A stretch of 64,000 nucleotides of DNA from CAZFHA01 sp964518595 (GTDB lineage: Bacteria > Bacillota > Clostridia > Saccharofermentanales > Saccharofermentanaceae). A program made the translations under genes and the position numbers. The stretch spans positions 109,971 to 173,970 of the forward strand of contig CAZFHA010000003.1 in NCBI GenBank assembly GCA_964518595.1, read 5' to 3'. This document shows, piece after piece, positions 45,018 through 53,982 of the stretch. The notes beneath the pieces are model-generated. The model was not told the origin of the DNA. It saw only the letters and a list, made by a program, of their open reading frames with translations, and made no database searches. Positions within the stretch are counted from its first letter, which is position 1. Every line of letters begins with the position of its first letter.

Positions 45018-46484
45018 TTAGCTTATCGAAAACTCAAAATCACGGTGCAAGTCAAACTGTTGCCAATTGGCATCTTTATCCTTATATTTAATTTGAAAAT
45101 ACTCCTCTTTCAGGTCTACCTCCAGAACTGTACAGTAATCCTCCTTTTCCCAGCATAGGGAAAGCTTAGAAGGTTCTGTTTCTAAGAGGCACAGTTCACC
45201 ATTAAAGGCTGGGTATTGGTTCCGAAACTGCATAAGATGGCAGAGCTGCATCACTACCGGACGCTTCACCGCTTCCACTACTTCCGCCTCAGTATAATTG
45301 TGGCGGCTAATATTTCTGGGATATTGGGTCTTCTCCATTAATTCATAGTCATTCGCTCCAGCCAATAGACCGACGTAATAAACTTGGGGGATACCCGGGG
45401 TAAAGAATTGTATAGCACGAGCCAGCAAATAGCGGTTATCATCCTCACCTAAAGCCGAGTAATAGGTACAATTAATTTGGTAGACCACTTGGCGTCCCTT
45501 AGTATCTCCGGCATAGTGCCATTTAAAGTTAGCACCATAGGCTTCCGTCTGATTAACTACAGCTTCTAATTCCTCTTCCGACAATAAATCGGCAGCGTCA
45601 ATTACTCCCATACCATCATGGGTATCCAAAGTAGTCTGCTGTTTGCGGGGGCAGATAGAAAGCCAGTGAGCAAGTCGGCGGCTATCTTTAGAGTATAGGG
45701 TGTGCAGAACCATCACCGGAAGAACAAAGTCGTAGACCCAGAAACCTTTGTCGGCAATTTTAAGCTGAATACTATAATGATCATGAATTTCCGGCAGTAA
45801 AGCGACTCCCGCCTGATCCAACTGCCTCTTCACCCGCTCTAAAAGTTCCCAAACCTCCGGCTCAAGAAAAAAACATGAGGTATCGACTTTCTTCGTAGCA
45901 AAGGCAAAGGCATCCAATCGAATCTGGGCAGCTTTAGCTTTAATCAAGAAATTCAGCGTATCTTCGATATACTTCCAAGTTATCTCCGAGCGTAGGTCTA
46001 AGTCGATCTGCTCACTGTCAAAGGTACACCAGAGTTTTTCCTCACTTTGATCCTGAAAGCGAACCAAAGTGAAAGGCGCTCCCGGCTTACGTCGATTAAG
46101 CTGCTCAATCTGCGCTTCGGTAGGCTCTCCCCCCGGCCAAAAGGTTGCAAAGCGTAAAAACATTTCCTTATAGACAGAATCTTCGTGTTTAGCAATAAAG
46201 TCTTGAAATTGCTCCGACTGCCTTGATAAATGATTAATCATAAAATCAAATGTTAAGTCAAAATCTTCTGCCAAAAGTGCTACATCTTCCCAAGTACCAA
46301 AAGTCGGTTCTACCTGACGGTAGTTAATAGGGGCAAAGCCCCGATCGCCGGAAGAGGGATAAAAGGGCAGCAAGTGGATGTTCTTAATTTCATGTAGAAA
46401 ATACCGCCGTAAAAGCCGACGCAGTTCCGAAAGATTTTCACCCATGCTATCGGCATAGGTAATCAACATGATCTGATTCTTCAT
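45018..46484 (-). CDS. GH13_18 phosphorylase-like enzyme (sucrose phosphorylase family)
   Basis: 488 residues, the size of sucrose phosphorylase. LLPFYPSSGDRGFAPINY near the N-terminus is typical of GH13_18; nucleophile Asp about 190 in IRLDAFAFA, acid/base Glu about 231 in LLPEIHDHY and the third acid in LDTHDGMG are all present. Such enzymes release alpha-glucose-1-phosphate from sucrose, glucosylglycerate, glucosylglycerol or sucrose-6-phosphate. The real substrate is unclear: its neighbours are mannosidases, and no transporter is in this operon. First gene after a strong promoter, start preceded by GGGGG. Confidence 0.85.
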   Translation of the reverse strand: MKNQIMLITYADSMGENLSELRRLLRRYFLHEIKNIHLLPFYPSSGDRGFAPINYRQVEPTFGTWEDVALLAEDFDLTFDFMINHLSRQSEQFQDFIAKHEDSVYKEMFLRFATFWPGGEPTEAQIEQLNRRKPGAPFTLVRFQDQSEEKLWCTFDSEQIDLDLRSEITWKYIEDTLNFLIKAKAAQIRLDAFAFATKKVDTSCFFLEPEVWELLERVKRQLDQAGVALLPEIHDHYSIQLKIADKGFWVYDFVLPVMVLHTLYSKDSRRLAHWLSICPRKQQTTLDTHDGMGVIDAADLLSEEELEAVVNQTEAYGANFKWHYAGDTKGRQVVYQINCTYYSALGEDDNRYLLARAIQFFTPGIPQVYYVGLLAGANDYELMEKTQYPRNISRHNYTEAEVVEAVKRPVVMQLCHLMQFRNQYPAFNGELCLLETEPSKLSLCWEKEDYCTVLEVDLKEEYFQIKYKDKDANWQQFDLHRDFEFSIS

Positions 46485-46559
46485 AATTCCCCCTGTTTCA
46501 CTATATCGCTCAGTCTTTACCGTAGTGGCTTTATAGCTAAAATTTCACTTTTGAAAATC

Positions 46560-46588
46560 ACTATACGCCAGCACTTTTCCAAAGTCAA
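46560..46588 (-). promoter_or_regulatory. Promoter of the GH13_18/GH38/SIS/GH2 operon
   Basis: On the minus strand TTGACT (46583-46588), a 17-base spacer and TATAGT (46560-46565), about 75 bases before the start codon. A weaker plus-strand candidate for the divergent gene is TTTACC (46516-46521) and TAAAAT (46538-46543) with a 16-base spacer. Confidence 0.6.
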
Positions 46589-46671
46589 TCACTTATAGTC
46601 ATTTTTTTTCATATTTTTCCATCAACCTCTTTCTTTTTCCCGAAAAAAGTTTTAGGATGAAAAGAAATTAC

Positions 46672-46687
46672 TTGTTTAGCCAAACAA
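46672..46687. promoter_or_regulatory. Palindrome TTGTTTAGCCAAACAA, possible operator
   Basis: A near-perfect 16-bp palindrome 30 bases before the tandem metallo-beta-lactamase gene. It resembles the TTGTTA...TAACAA sites at 38,272 and 57,435 but is two bases longer, so it may be a variant site for the same or a related LacI-type protein. Confidence 0.35.
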
Positions 46688-46716
46688 ATAGCCCTCGAGC
46701 TAAAAGGAGCACAGTG

Positions 46717-48534
46717 ATGAATAAGCTAGAGCAACTTTTTGAAAACCTATACCGTTATAAAGACTCTTGCAACGTTTATATTATTGTCCAAGATAACCAA
46801 GGCATTCTTATTGATCTTGGTAGTGGTAGCGTGCTTAGTATCCTACCTCAAATAGGTGTAGAAAAAATAGCAGCGGTTTTACTCACCCATCACCACCGCG
46901 ACCAGTTATTTGGACTGGCAAATATGCCGGACACCGGTAGATTTTTGTATGTTCCTCATAGTGAACAGGAACTCATTGCCCAAGCGGATCTGTTATGGCA
47001 AAGAAGAGAAATCCTGAATAACTACAATACTCGGCAAGACCTTTATTCCAGCCTTTCAAGCCTACCGATCTGTAGTACCCTAAAAGATTATGAGACCTTA
47101 AGTCTTTTGGGCTATGATTTTCAGATTATGCCAACACCGGGTCATACTCCCGGATCAGTCAGTCTCAAAGTCGCCACCAAAGACCAAATCCTTGTCTTTA
47201 CCGGCGATCTACTTTACGACGCTGGCAAGGTATGGTCCTTGGCCGCTACCCAATGGTCTTATAATGGCGGCGAAGGCATACCACATACGATTCTATCTTT
47301 GCTGCAGTTGGAAGAAGATCGAGACATAACTTTTTTACTACCTTCTCATGGAGAAGTTCTCTCCCCTGACGCCATTAAGCCGACGGTAGAGAATTTAACC
47401 GAGCTATTAAAAGTACGAAGGCATAACCCCCGATTGTTTTTGCTTAGAGAAAAGCCTTATGAAGAAATCACACCCCACCTGTTGTTTAATCGTACCAGCA
47501 TGTCAAATTCTTATATTTTACTCTCCCAAAGTGGAAAAGCTCTGGTGCTTGATTTAGGCTACGACTTCGCCGCCGGGCTGGCGGCCGGTACAGATAGAAG
47601 TGCTCGTCGGCCTTGGCTTTATACCTTCCCTTGGCTTTTTGAGCATTATCCCATTACGTCTATTGATGCCTTTCTTCCTACTCACTATCATGACGACCAT
47701 GTAGCTGGAGCCAATCTACTGCGAAGCCGCTATGGTACACGGATTCTTTGCCCGGAAAACTTCGCCGCCATATTGGAAGCCCCTACTGACTACAGTCTGC
47801 CTTGTCTTTGGTATGACCCCATCAAGGTAGATCAAGTTTTACCTGTGAACCAAGTTTTTCAGTGGGAAGAGTATGAGATTACTCTATACCCCCTGTCAGG
47901 GCACACCGAATACAGTGTTGCCATAGCTTTCAAAGTAGATGGCAAGCAGGTGCTATGCGGCGGAGACCAGTATGCGGATGAGGACGGTCTATTTTGTAAT
48001 TATGTCTATCAGAATCAATTTGCTCAAACAGACTTTATCAGCTCAGCACAGCTTTACCAAGAGATTAATCCAGATATTTACTTAACCGGACATTGGACTA
48101 GTTTTTATCAGTCGAAGGATTATCTCTCAAAACTGCTTTCTCAAGGTGAAAAATTAGCCGATCTCCATAACCGACTTCTGCCCCAAGGAGAAGATTACCA
48201 CCCTATAACTGACTTTTTTGTCAAAGTATTCCCTTACCAAAAACAGGTTGATTGTCTGGAAAAATTTACCGCTACCCTTTTACTCTCTAATCCCAAAAAC
48301 CGGGAAGTCGAAGCGGATATAGAGTTATTACTACCCAGAGGCTTCGAAGCGGAAAATTGCTTCCAACGTGTAACTCTCCCCTCACTTAGCACCACTGAAA
48401 TTTCTTTTCAAGTAGAAAGCAGCTCCTTTCCCCAGCGCCGAGCTCGACTCGGAGTGAACCTGACATTAGACAACCATATTTGGGGTTCCCAGGGCGAAAT
48501 GTTGATTACGGTAAACTCTGCTTTTCAGCAGTAA
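46717..48534 (+). CDS. Protein with two tandem metallo-beta-lactamase-fold domains
   Basis: About 605 residues. Domain one carries LLTHHHRDQLFG (about 55-66), TPGHTPGSVSL and FTGDLLYDAG; domain two carries LPTHYHDDHVAG (about 320), LSGHTEYSVAI and CGGDQYADEDG. Both keep most zinc-binding His/Asp residues of the fold, which is unusual since tandem family members often have one dead copy. ATG 46717 is preferred (AAAAGGAG 7 bases upstream) over the in-frame ATG at 46657. No signal peptide. Substrate unknown; hydrolysis of a thioester, phosphodiester or lactone is possible. Divergent from the GH13_18 operon. Confidence 0.78.
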   Translation: MNKLEQLFENLYRYKDSCNVYIIVQDNQGILIDLGSGSVLSILPQIGVEKIAAVLLTHHHRDQLFGLANMPDTGRFLYVPHSEQELIAQADLLWQRREILNNYNTRQDLYSSLSSLPICSTLKDYETLSLLGYDFQIMPTPGHTPGSVSLKVATKDQILVFTGDLLYDAGKVWSLAATQWSYNGGEGIPHTILSLLQLEEDRDITFLLPSHGEVLSPDAIKPTVENLTELLKVRRHNPRLFLLREKPYEEITPHLLFNRTSMSNSYILLSQSGKALVLDLGYDFAAGLAAGTDRSARRPWLYTFPWLFEHYPITSIDAFLPTHYHDDHVAGANLLRSRYGTRILCPENFAAILEAPTDYSLPCLWYDPIKVDQVLPVNQVFQWEEYEITLYPLSGHTEYSVAIAFKVDGKQVLCGGDQYADEDGLFCNYVYQNQFAQTDFISSAQLYQEINPDIYLTGHWTSFYQSKDYLSKLLSQGEKLADLHNRLLPQGEDYHPITDFFVKVFPYQKQVDCLEKFTATLLLSNPKNREVEADIELLLPRGFEAENCFQRVTLPSLSTTEISFQVESSSFPQRRARLGVNLTLDNHIWGSQGEMLITVNSAFQQ

Positions 48535-48652
48535 CTCAATCCACTAAAGTAAAGCCGGGAAATTAGCACTTTTTCCTTTCAGGTTTTTTCAAGATTGTCT
48601 AAGGCATAATGTTGGAAATAGCAACAAGCAGCAACGACAAAGGAGAAAAAAT

Positions 48653-49207
48653 ATGAATAAAAAAAGAATAATAATCGCCCTCGCCCTTACCGCAACCCTA
48701 TCTCTGGGAATTGTCTTGAGCGGCTGTCAAACGGGAGGAACTACCCCTACCACCTCGGGAACCACTGCCGCCTCAAGTGAGAGCAAGGAAACCAGCAGCA
48801 AAGACAAGAAAGATACCACCGAAGAAGCCAAAGAAAAGAAGTCTACAGAAGAAAGTAAAGACAAATCTACCGACTCCGGCTCCAAGGATACCTTACGAAA
48901 TGCCGACTTTAGCGGCATTATTAGTGATCTTAAAGATGGCGAAATTACAGCCAAGGAACTAGCGATTACAGAGCGAGACGATGGTGCCATGATGGTAAAT
49001 ATGGAAGGAGAGGAACGCACTATCTATTATGATGAAAATACGACCTTTGAAAATGTTGATCTCGGTTCAATGAGTGCCCCTAAAGAAGAGTTTACGCCAA
49101 CTGATGAATCCGCACTTAAAACAGATACTATGATGTATGCTTGGGGTAAGGAAGTAGACGGCAAATTTATCGCTGATAGAATTGTGCTTAATAGCCGAAA
49201 TTCCTAA
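48653..49207 (+). CDS. Small lipoprotein with a charged linker, function unknown
   Basis: 184 residues. The signal peptide ends in lipobox LSGC (Cys about 25); a low-complexity Ser/Thr/Lys/Glu linker of about 55 residues leads to a compact C-terminal domain of about 100 residues (DFSGIISDLKDGEITAKELA, EERTIYYDENTTFE) that looks like an OB- or DUF5666-like beta fold. It should sit on the outer face of the membrane. Monocistronic, with AAAGGAG before the ATG and a strong terminator after it. No link to the glycan genes is visible. Confidence 0.72.
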   Translation: MNKKRIIIALALTATLSLGIVLSGCQTGGTTPTTSGTTAASSESKETSSKDKKDTTEEAKEKKSTEESKDKSTDSGSKDTLRNADFSGIISDLKDGEITAKELAITERDDGAMMVNMEGEERTIYYDENTTFENVDLGSMSAPKEEFTPTDESALKTDTMMYAWGKEVDGKFIADRIVLNSRNS

Positions 49208-49264
49208 AGTGTTAAGACTCAAAGGATTCAAATAAACATCCTCCTTAAGATTTTATATAGGCAA

Positions 49265-49302
49265 AGCCAAGTAAGGAACTTCCCCCTGTTCCTTACTTGG
49301 CT
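49265..49302. terminator. Bidirectional terminator between lipoprotein and LacI-type genes
   Basis: A perfect 15-bp stem, AGCCAAGTAAGGAAC (49265-49279) with GTTCCTTACTTGGCT (49288-49302), and an 8-base loop. It lies between convergent genes; the T-runs on either side are weak. Confidence 0.7.
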
Positions 49303-49321
49303 CTTTGCTATGTAGAGAAAA

Positions 49322-50326
49322 CTATACTCTGCTTACTGAACTTCGCTCAATTATATCCGTGGCAACGGGAATACGACGGGGAAAAGAGATTTGCCCCCGC
49401 TTGGCATCTTCCATTAATTCCAGAAGTCGCCCCACGGTATACTGCGCCATTTCATTACGTTTAACCCGAACTGTGGTAATTTGAGGGATTGACATAACAC
49501 TATGCCAAACATCGTCAAAGCCAATCACCGAAACATCCTTTGGAACCTCAATTTCCTTTTCCTTGAGATACTCAATTAAACGTTTGGCCGCCAAATCACA
49601 ATTGCAGACAAAAGCTGTTGGTAAGGAATCCGGCAGATGTAAGGGCTTCAATTCACCTATATCACTGCGGTCTTCTATCAAGTATTCAGGCAAAATCGGT
49701 AAAGAGTGCTCGAGCAAAGCTTTTTGATAGCCTAAATAGCGATCCTGAATATTATTGGTATAGCGGACATTTCCCACAAAACCAATGGACTTGTGTCCTA
49801 GGTCGATGAGATAATTGGTTGCCTCATACATAGCGTAGACATTATCTGCCAGAACCGCATCGAGCTGGATTTTGCGGTAATAAAAATCAACTAAAACAAT
49901 CGGTTTTGAAAGTTTACTTAAGAGTCGGCAATATCGTTCGCTTAGTTGTCCTAAAACAATCAAGCCTTCGACCTCCTCACCTTGGCAAAGATATGGCAAG
50001 GGTATATTCTCATCTTCTTTGGAAATAACCTTTAACACACCTGTGTAACCTTGTTGTGCCAACAGAAAGTGAATACCTTTAAACAAATTTGTATAAAAGT
50101 TCTCATCCTCTTCCAAGAATACTTCGGAGGCTAAGATCAGTATGAGTTTGAGAGCGTTAGCTTCTTTTCCGGAAGTGTGATATTGATAGCCCATTTTTAG
50201 TGCGATTTCCTTTATCCTCACACTAAGCTCCGGACCTACCCCATCTTTCCCAGCTAACGCCTTTGAAACGGTGACCTTAGACACACCTACCGCATTAGCT
50301 ATATCTTCCATGGTAACTTTCTTCAT
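49322..50326 (-). CDS. LacI-family transcriptional regulator
   Basis: 334 residues. The N-terminal helix-turn-helix is KKVTMEDIANAVGVSKVTVS, followed by a hinge and a periplasmic-binding-protein-like sensor domain (GLIVLGQLS, SIGFVGNVRYTNN, SVIGFDDVWHS). It binds a free or phosphorylated sugar and releases its operator. It lies directly downstream of the DUF1861/importer/GH130/GH13 operon and has its own promoter region, so it is the best candidate to bind the palindrome at 57,435 and its copy at 38,272. Confidence 0.9.
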   Translation of the reverse strand: MKKVTMEDIANAVGVSKVTVSKALAGKDGVGPELSVRIKEIALKMGYQYHTSGKEANALKLILILASEVFLEEDENFYTNLFKGIHFLLAQQGYTGVLKVISKEDENIPLPYLCQGEEVEGLIVLGQLSERYCRLLSKLSKPIVLVDFYYRKIQLDAVLADNVYAMYEATNYLIDLGHKSIGFVGNVRYTNNIQDRYLGYQKALLEHSLPILPEYLIEDRSDIGELKPLHLPDSLPTAFVCNCDLAAKRLIEYLKEKEIEVPKDVSVIGFDDVWHSVMSIPQITTVRVKRNEMAQYTVGRLLELMEDAKRGQISFPRRIPVATDIIERSSVSRV

Positions 50327-50363
50327 GTTAAACCCCCGTAGTATGGAAAAATAAAATCGGATT

Positions 50364-50411
50364 GATTAGTGTCCTATTCACTACTAATCTTATGCCACTG
50401 ACAACATTATA
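50364..50411 (-). promoter_or_regulatory. Promoter region of the LacI-type gene with an imperfect inverted repeat
   Basis: TATAAT on the minus strand at 50406-50411 lacks a convincing -35 box. Just downstream, on the plus strand, GATTAGTG (50364-50371) and CACTACTAATC (50379-50389) form an imperfect inverted repeat that may be an autoregulatory operator. Confidence 0.35.
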
Positions 50412-50480
50412 CAAATTGTTTGTCCATCCTGCCAGCGACCAGGGAAAACAACAAGATTTATGTTTGTTATCGGCTCTACA

Positions 50481-52034
50481 TTAGACCTCATCTATCGGTG
50501 GTTGTTCTAAGATACAAGCACTATAGGGCGGTAAAGAAAGAGTTATGACCTCTTCTTCCATCTGCACGGCTAGCGACACAGTACTCAAAACCACCTTCAC
50601 CCCTTCTCTTAGACCGAAAATAGTAAGCTCTTCCTTACCAAAATTAAGTAAAACATTCAGTGTCTTAGTTGCACCCTTCCGAGAATAACTAATAAGTCCT
50701 CTATCCACCTTAAGGTCGGAGATTTCTCCTTTGGTAAGGGCAGGCGTATTTTTACGCAAGTCTATCAGTCTTTGATAAAAGCCAAAAAAGTCTTCTTCCT
50801 GCAGACTAAAGTCCCACTTCATCCAGCCTCGAGAAAAATCACGATTTCGGCTATTGGCCAACTGTAAAGCCTCAGCCTCGGTCAAACCGGAATCTATCCC
50901 CTCTTGGTAAGCCAGCCGACCCTGAACATCCTCAATGTCCTCAACTTTACTCACAATCTGATTAGCTAAAAAAATCTCCTCACCATAATAGACAAAGGGT
51001 AGGCCTGGAAAAGTAAACTGCAAAAGCGCCAGTACTTTAGCTTGCTCCCGGGTAAATTCAAAACGGTCTTGAAATCTAGGCATGTCGTGGCTGGAAAAAA
51101 ACAAGCTAGACCAGCTTTCTTTTTGGTTATATGTTTTCGCCATCAGTTCAAGCTGCTTAAAAAACACGACCAGATCAAAAGTCTTTAAGCTGCCCAAGTT
51201 AAAGTTAAAAACCGTGTGCAACTTTTCTCTGCCGGTATAAAGCTTTAAAAGCGCCATATCTTCCGAGCCAACTTCACCTACTAATAATTTTTCACCGTAT
51301 TGGTCACAGAACTTACGTATCTGTCTAATCAGCGGCAAAATTCCTGCACAGTCCTGATCATAGAGATGAATTTGTTTTCCATCACTACTATAAGGATTAT
51401 CGGTAAAATCCAGAGTAGATTTCAAAAAATTAATTACATCTAAACGAAAGCCATCAACGCCTCTTTTCAGCCAAAAATCCATAACAGCAAACATGGCCTT
51501 CTGAACCTCCGGATTAGACCAATTAAGATCTGCCTGCTCCGGAGCAAAAGCATGATAATAATAGGCGGTGCCGGACTGGTCTTTTTCCCAAGCCGAGCCG
51601 CCAAAAAAGGACTCCCAATTATTAGGTTTATCTTGCCAAATATAGTAATCTCGGAAGGTCGATTTTTTATCTCTGTAGGCTTCTTGAAACCAATGATGGC
51701 TGGTAGAAGTATGGTTTAGTACCAAGTCAATAATGATTCGTATCCCTAATTTCTTCGCTTTAGCCATGAACCGGTCAAAATCTTTTAAGCTGCCGAAAGA
51801 CGGATCAATTTGATAATAGTCCGCAATATCGTAGCCGTTATCAATTTTTGGTGAAAGATAGAAAGGTGTAAGCCAAATCCCATTAATCCCTAACTTTTTC
51901 AGATAGGGCAACTTAGAGGTAAGGCCAGGGAAATCCCCGACCTTATCGCCATTACTATCACAAAACCGACTTATATATACTTCATAAAAGACTGTACTAT
52001 TCCACCAGGGTGCTGCATTCTCTGCTATGTTCAT
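50481..52034 (-). CDS. GH13 alpha-glucosidase (oligo-1,6-glucosidase/alpha-amylase family)
   Basis: 517 residues, cytoplasmic. Conserved regions: IIIDLVLNHTS, nucleophile Asp about 198 in GFRLDVINF, acid/base Glu about 255 in LVGEVGSED and SSHDMPR with the third acid, plus a C-terminal beta domain. GIWLTPFYLSPKIDNGYDIADYY resembles the exo-acting alpha-glucosidase and oligo-1,6-glucosidase branches. It would release glucose from a short alpha-glucoside. Last gene of the third importer operon, 17 bases after GH130; that pairing suggests a substrate containing both alpha-glucose and beta-mannose. Confidence 0.85.
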   Translation of the reverse strand: MNIAENAAPWWNSTVFYEVYISRFCDSNGDKVGDFPGLTSKLPYLKKLGINGIWLTPFYLSPKIDNGYDIADYYQIDPSFGSLKDFDRFMAKAKKLGIRIIIDLVLNHTSTSHHWFQEAYRDKKSTFRDYYIWQDKPNNWESFFGGSAWEKDQSGTAYYYHAFAPEQADLNWSNPEVQKAMFAVMDFWLKRGVDGFRLDVINFLKSTLDFTDNPYSSDGKQIHLYDQDCAGILPLIRQIRKFCDQYGEKLLVGEVGSEDMALLKLYTGREKLHTVFNFNLGSLKTFDLVVFFKQLELMAKTYNQKESWSSLFFSSHDMPRFQDRFEFTREQAKVLALLQFTFPGLPFVYYGEEIFLANQIVSKVEDIEDVQGRLAYQEGIDSGLTEAEALQLANSRNRDFSRGWMKWDFSLQEEDFFGFYQRLIDLRKNTPALTKGEISDLKVDRGLISYSRKGATKTLNVLLNFGKEELTIFGLREGVKVVLSTVSLAVQMEEEVITLSLPPYSACILEQPPIDEV

Positions 52035-52051
52035 TTTTATACCTAATCGCC

Positions 52052-53125
52052 TTACTTAGCAAGCTCCTTTAAAAGTTCCTGTAAGGATAGTTCAGCCAGA
52101 CAGACCTTATCATCTGCCGCGCCATAGTAAATAAGCACGCTATCCTCTTCTACCAGACAACCACAGGTAAACACCACATTAGCAAAGAACCCCTCCGTTT
52201 CATATTTTTCAGAAGGTTCTAAAATTGGCTGCTTGGTATGACCAATAATCTTACGGGGATCATCCTTATCTAATAGAAAAGCACCCAGGCAATAACGATT
52301 CCCTTGGTCGGCAGCGTGATAAATCTTAACCCAACCTTTATGGGTTAAAAAGGGCACAGCTCCGCCACCAATTCGGCCATTTTCCCAGGAATCAGAGCCG
52401 GAAGAGACGCCATAAAAGTGTTCCTGCTTGCCCCAGTGAATTAGATCCGGAGATTGAGCCGTCCACATATCCGGCTCTCCAATAGCCGAAGGAACGGGTC
52501 GGTTAAAAGCCCAATAAACACCGTTAATTTTTTGAGGGAAGATAGTAACATCTTTATTTTCTGGAGCAAAAATAATCCCCAGCCGTTTAAAATCGACAAA
52601 ATCTTCGGTCTGGATCATAGCAGTGGCTGCACCATAGCGGGAAACTGCTGTATAGGTGATGTAGAAGTTATCATCAATTTTAGTAATACGTGGGTCTTCA
52701 ATCCCCCATTCTTCATCTTCAGCTCTGGGCATAATAGTAGGAAAAGCATCAACCTCAAAATCAACCCCATTCTTAGATCTGGCTAAGCGAAAATGTGAGA
52801 GGCTAGTAAGATAGACAATTTTTCGTTGACTCCCCCTTTGCTGCCATACACTTCGACTATCAGAAAAATCCAATTCCGGATGCTCCTCAGGTTTAAGGGA
52901 AACAGCTTTGATGACATCTCTACCCTCTTCTTTAACAACAATGGGGAACTTTAAGCAGTCTTTGGTGCTGTCGGCAAAAGATTCTGCCACCCGTAAAAGT
53001 AGCAAGTACTCTTCACCCAGCTTTGTCACACCACAATTAAAGACGCCATCAACACGAAAATCCGGTCTCGAAGGTACAATATCACCGGGAATCAAGAGGG
53101 GGTTTTGGGAATGTTTTCTGATCAT
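52052..53125 (-). CDS. GH130 beta-mannoside phosphorylase family protein
   Basis: 357 residues forming the five-bladed propeller of GH130. WGIEDPRITKIDDNFYITYT is the family core with the catalytic Asp, followed by APENKDVTIFPQKINGVY and MWTAQSPDLIHWG, and KIYHAADQGNRYCLGAFL later. GH130 phosphorylases split Man-beta-1,4-GlcNAc, Man-beta-1,4-Glc or beta-1,2-mannosides with phosphate to give mannose-1-phosphate; the subfamily cannot be fixed here. Next to two alpha-mannosidase operons, the N-glycan core disaccharide is an attractive substrate. Ribosome site CAAGGAG. Confidence 0.86.
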   Translation of the reverse strand: MIRKHSQNPLLIPGDIVPSRPDFRVDGVFNCGVTKLGEEYLLLLRVAESFADSTKDCLKFPIVVKEEGRDVIKAVSLKPEEHPELDFSDSRSVWQQRGSQRKIVYLTSLSHFRLARSKNGVDFEVDAFPTIMPRAEDEEWGIEDPRITKIDDNFYITYTAVSRYGAATAMIQTEDFVDFKRLGIIFAPENKDVTIFPQKINGVYWAFNRPVPSAIGEPDMWTAQSPDLIHWGKQEHFYGVSSGSDSWENGRIGGGAVPFLTHKGWVKIYHAADQGNRYCLGAFLLDKDDPRKIIGHTKQPILEPSEKYETEGFFANVVFTCGCLVEEDSVLIYYGAADDKVCLAELSLQELLKELAK

Positions 53126-53147
53126 ATGTCAAACTCCTTGAATGAAA

Positions 53148-53972
53148 TTATTTAAGCATAAAATTAACGCCATCACGGAAATACTTTGAGAAAGCCAAAA
53201 ATAGAACAATAATAGGCAAAGTCAAAATAACCGAGGCCGCATACATTGGCCCGGGCATATTACCCATGGGTTTAAATTGGGTGGAAATTAAGACATTTAG
53301 GGTCTGGTGGCTGATTTTAGGCGAAATAATCATATCCCACATGAGTTCAGACCAACGAGTCATAAAGGTAGTAAGAAAGACAATAGTGGTAACAGATTTA
53401 GCAAAGGGTATTCCTAAATAGAATAATATTTTCCCTTCATTAGCCCCGTCAATGCGAGCGGCCTCAAAAACCGAATCCGGCAAGGTCTTGAAATAGTTAA
53501 TATACATAAAGATAGCCCACAAAGTAACACACAACGGCAATATCATTCCTGCATAGGTGTTAGCAAAGTTCTTCATCAACAAATAACGAGGAACTAAGAG
53601 AATGATGGTAGGGAAAAACATCTGAAATAGAAGCGAATTATAAACCATCTTTGATCCAGAAAAGCGAACTTGACTGGTAGAATAGCCGATAAAAAGTCCT
53701 GCCAAAATAGAGATAATTGCCGTCGGAATAGATACTAACAAAGAGTTACCCAGTGCCAACAGCCACATATAGGGATTAGAAGAATTACCGTTGGCAAGCA
53801 AATATTGGTAACTTTTCAAAGACAAATTAGTAGAGAATAATTGCTTATCCACCATCTTCCAATCCATGAGGGACTGGATAAACATATAGTAATAGGGAAA
53901 CAGCGAAAAGCCTAATAGTATTAGCGTTATAATTAAAATAATTGCCGTTTTCCAAGTAAATTTCTGTTTCAT
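53148..53972 (-). CDS. ABC sugar transporter permease (MalG type)
   Basis: 274 residues with six membrane segments and the EAA loop VFEAARIDGANEGKILFYLGIP. It starts 10 bases after the partner permease gene with AGGAGG upstream. Third importer of the window; again no ATPase gene is adjacent. Confidence 0.9.
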   Translation of the reverse strand: MKQKFTWKTAIILIITLILLGFSLFPYYYMFIQSLMDWKMVDKQLFSTNLSLKSYQYLLANGNSSNPYMWLLALGNSLLVSIPTAIISILAGLFIGYSTSQVRFSGSKMVYNSLLFQMFFPTIILLVPRYLLMKNFANTYAGMILPLCVTLWAIFMYINYFKTLPDSVFEAARIDGANEGKILFYLGIPFAKSVTTIVFLTTFMTRWSELMWDMIISPKISHQTLNVLISTQFKPMGNMPGPMYAASVILTLPIIVLFLAFSKYFRDGVNFMLK

Positions 53973-53982
53973 AGCTTACCTC

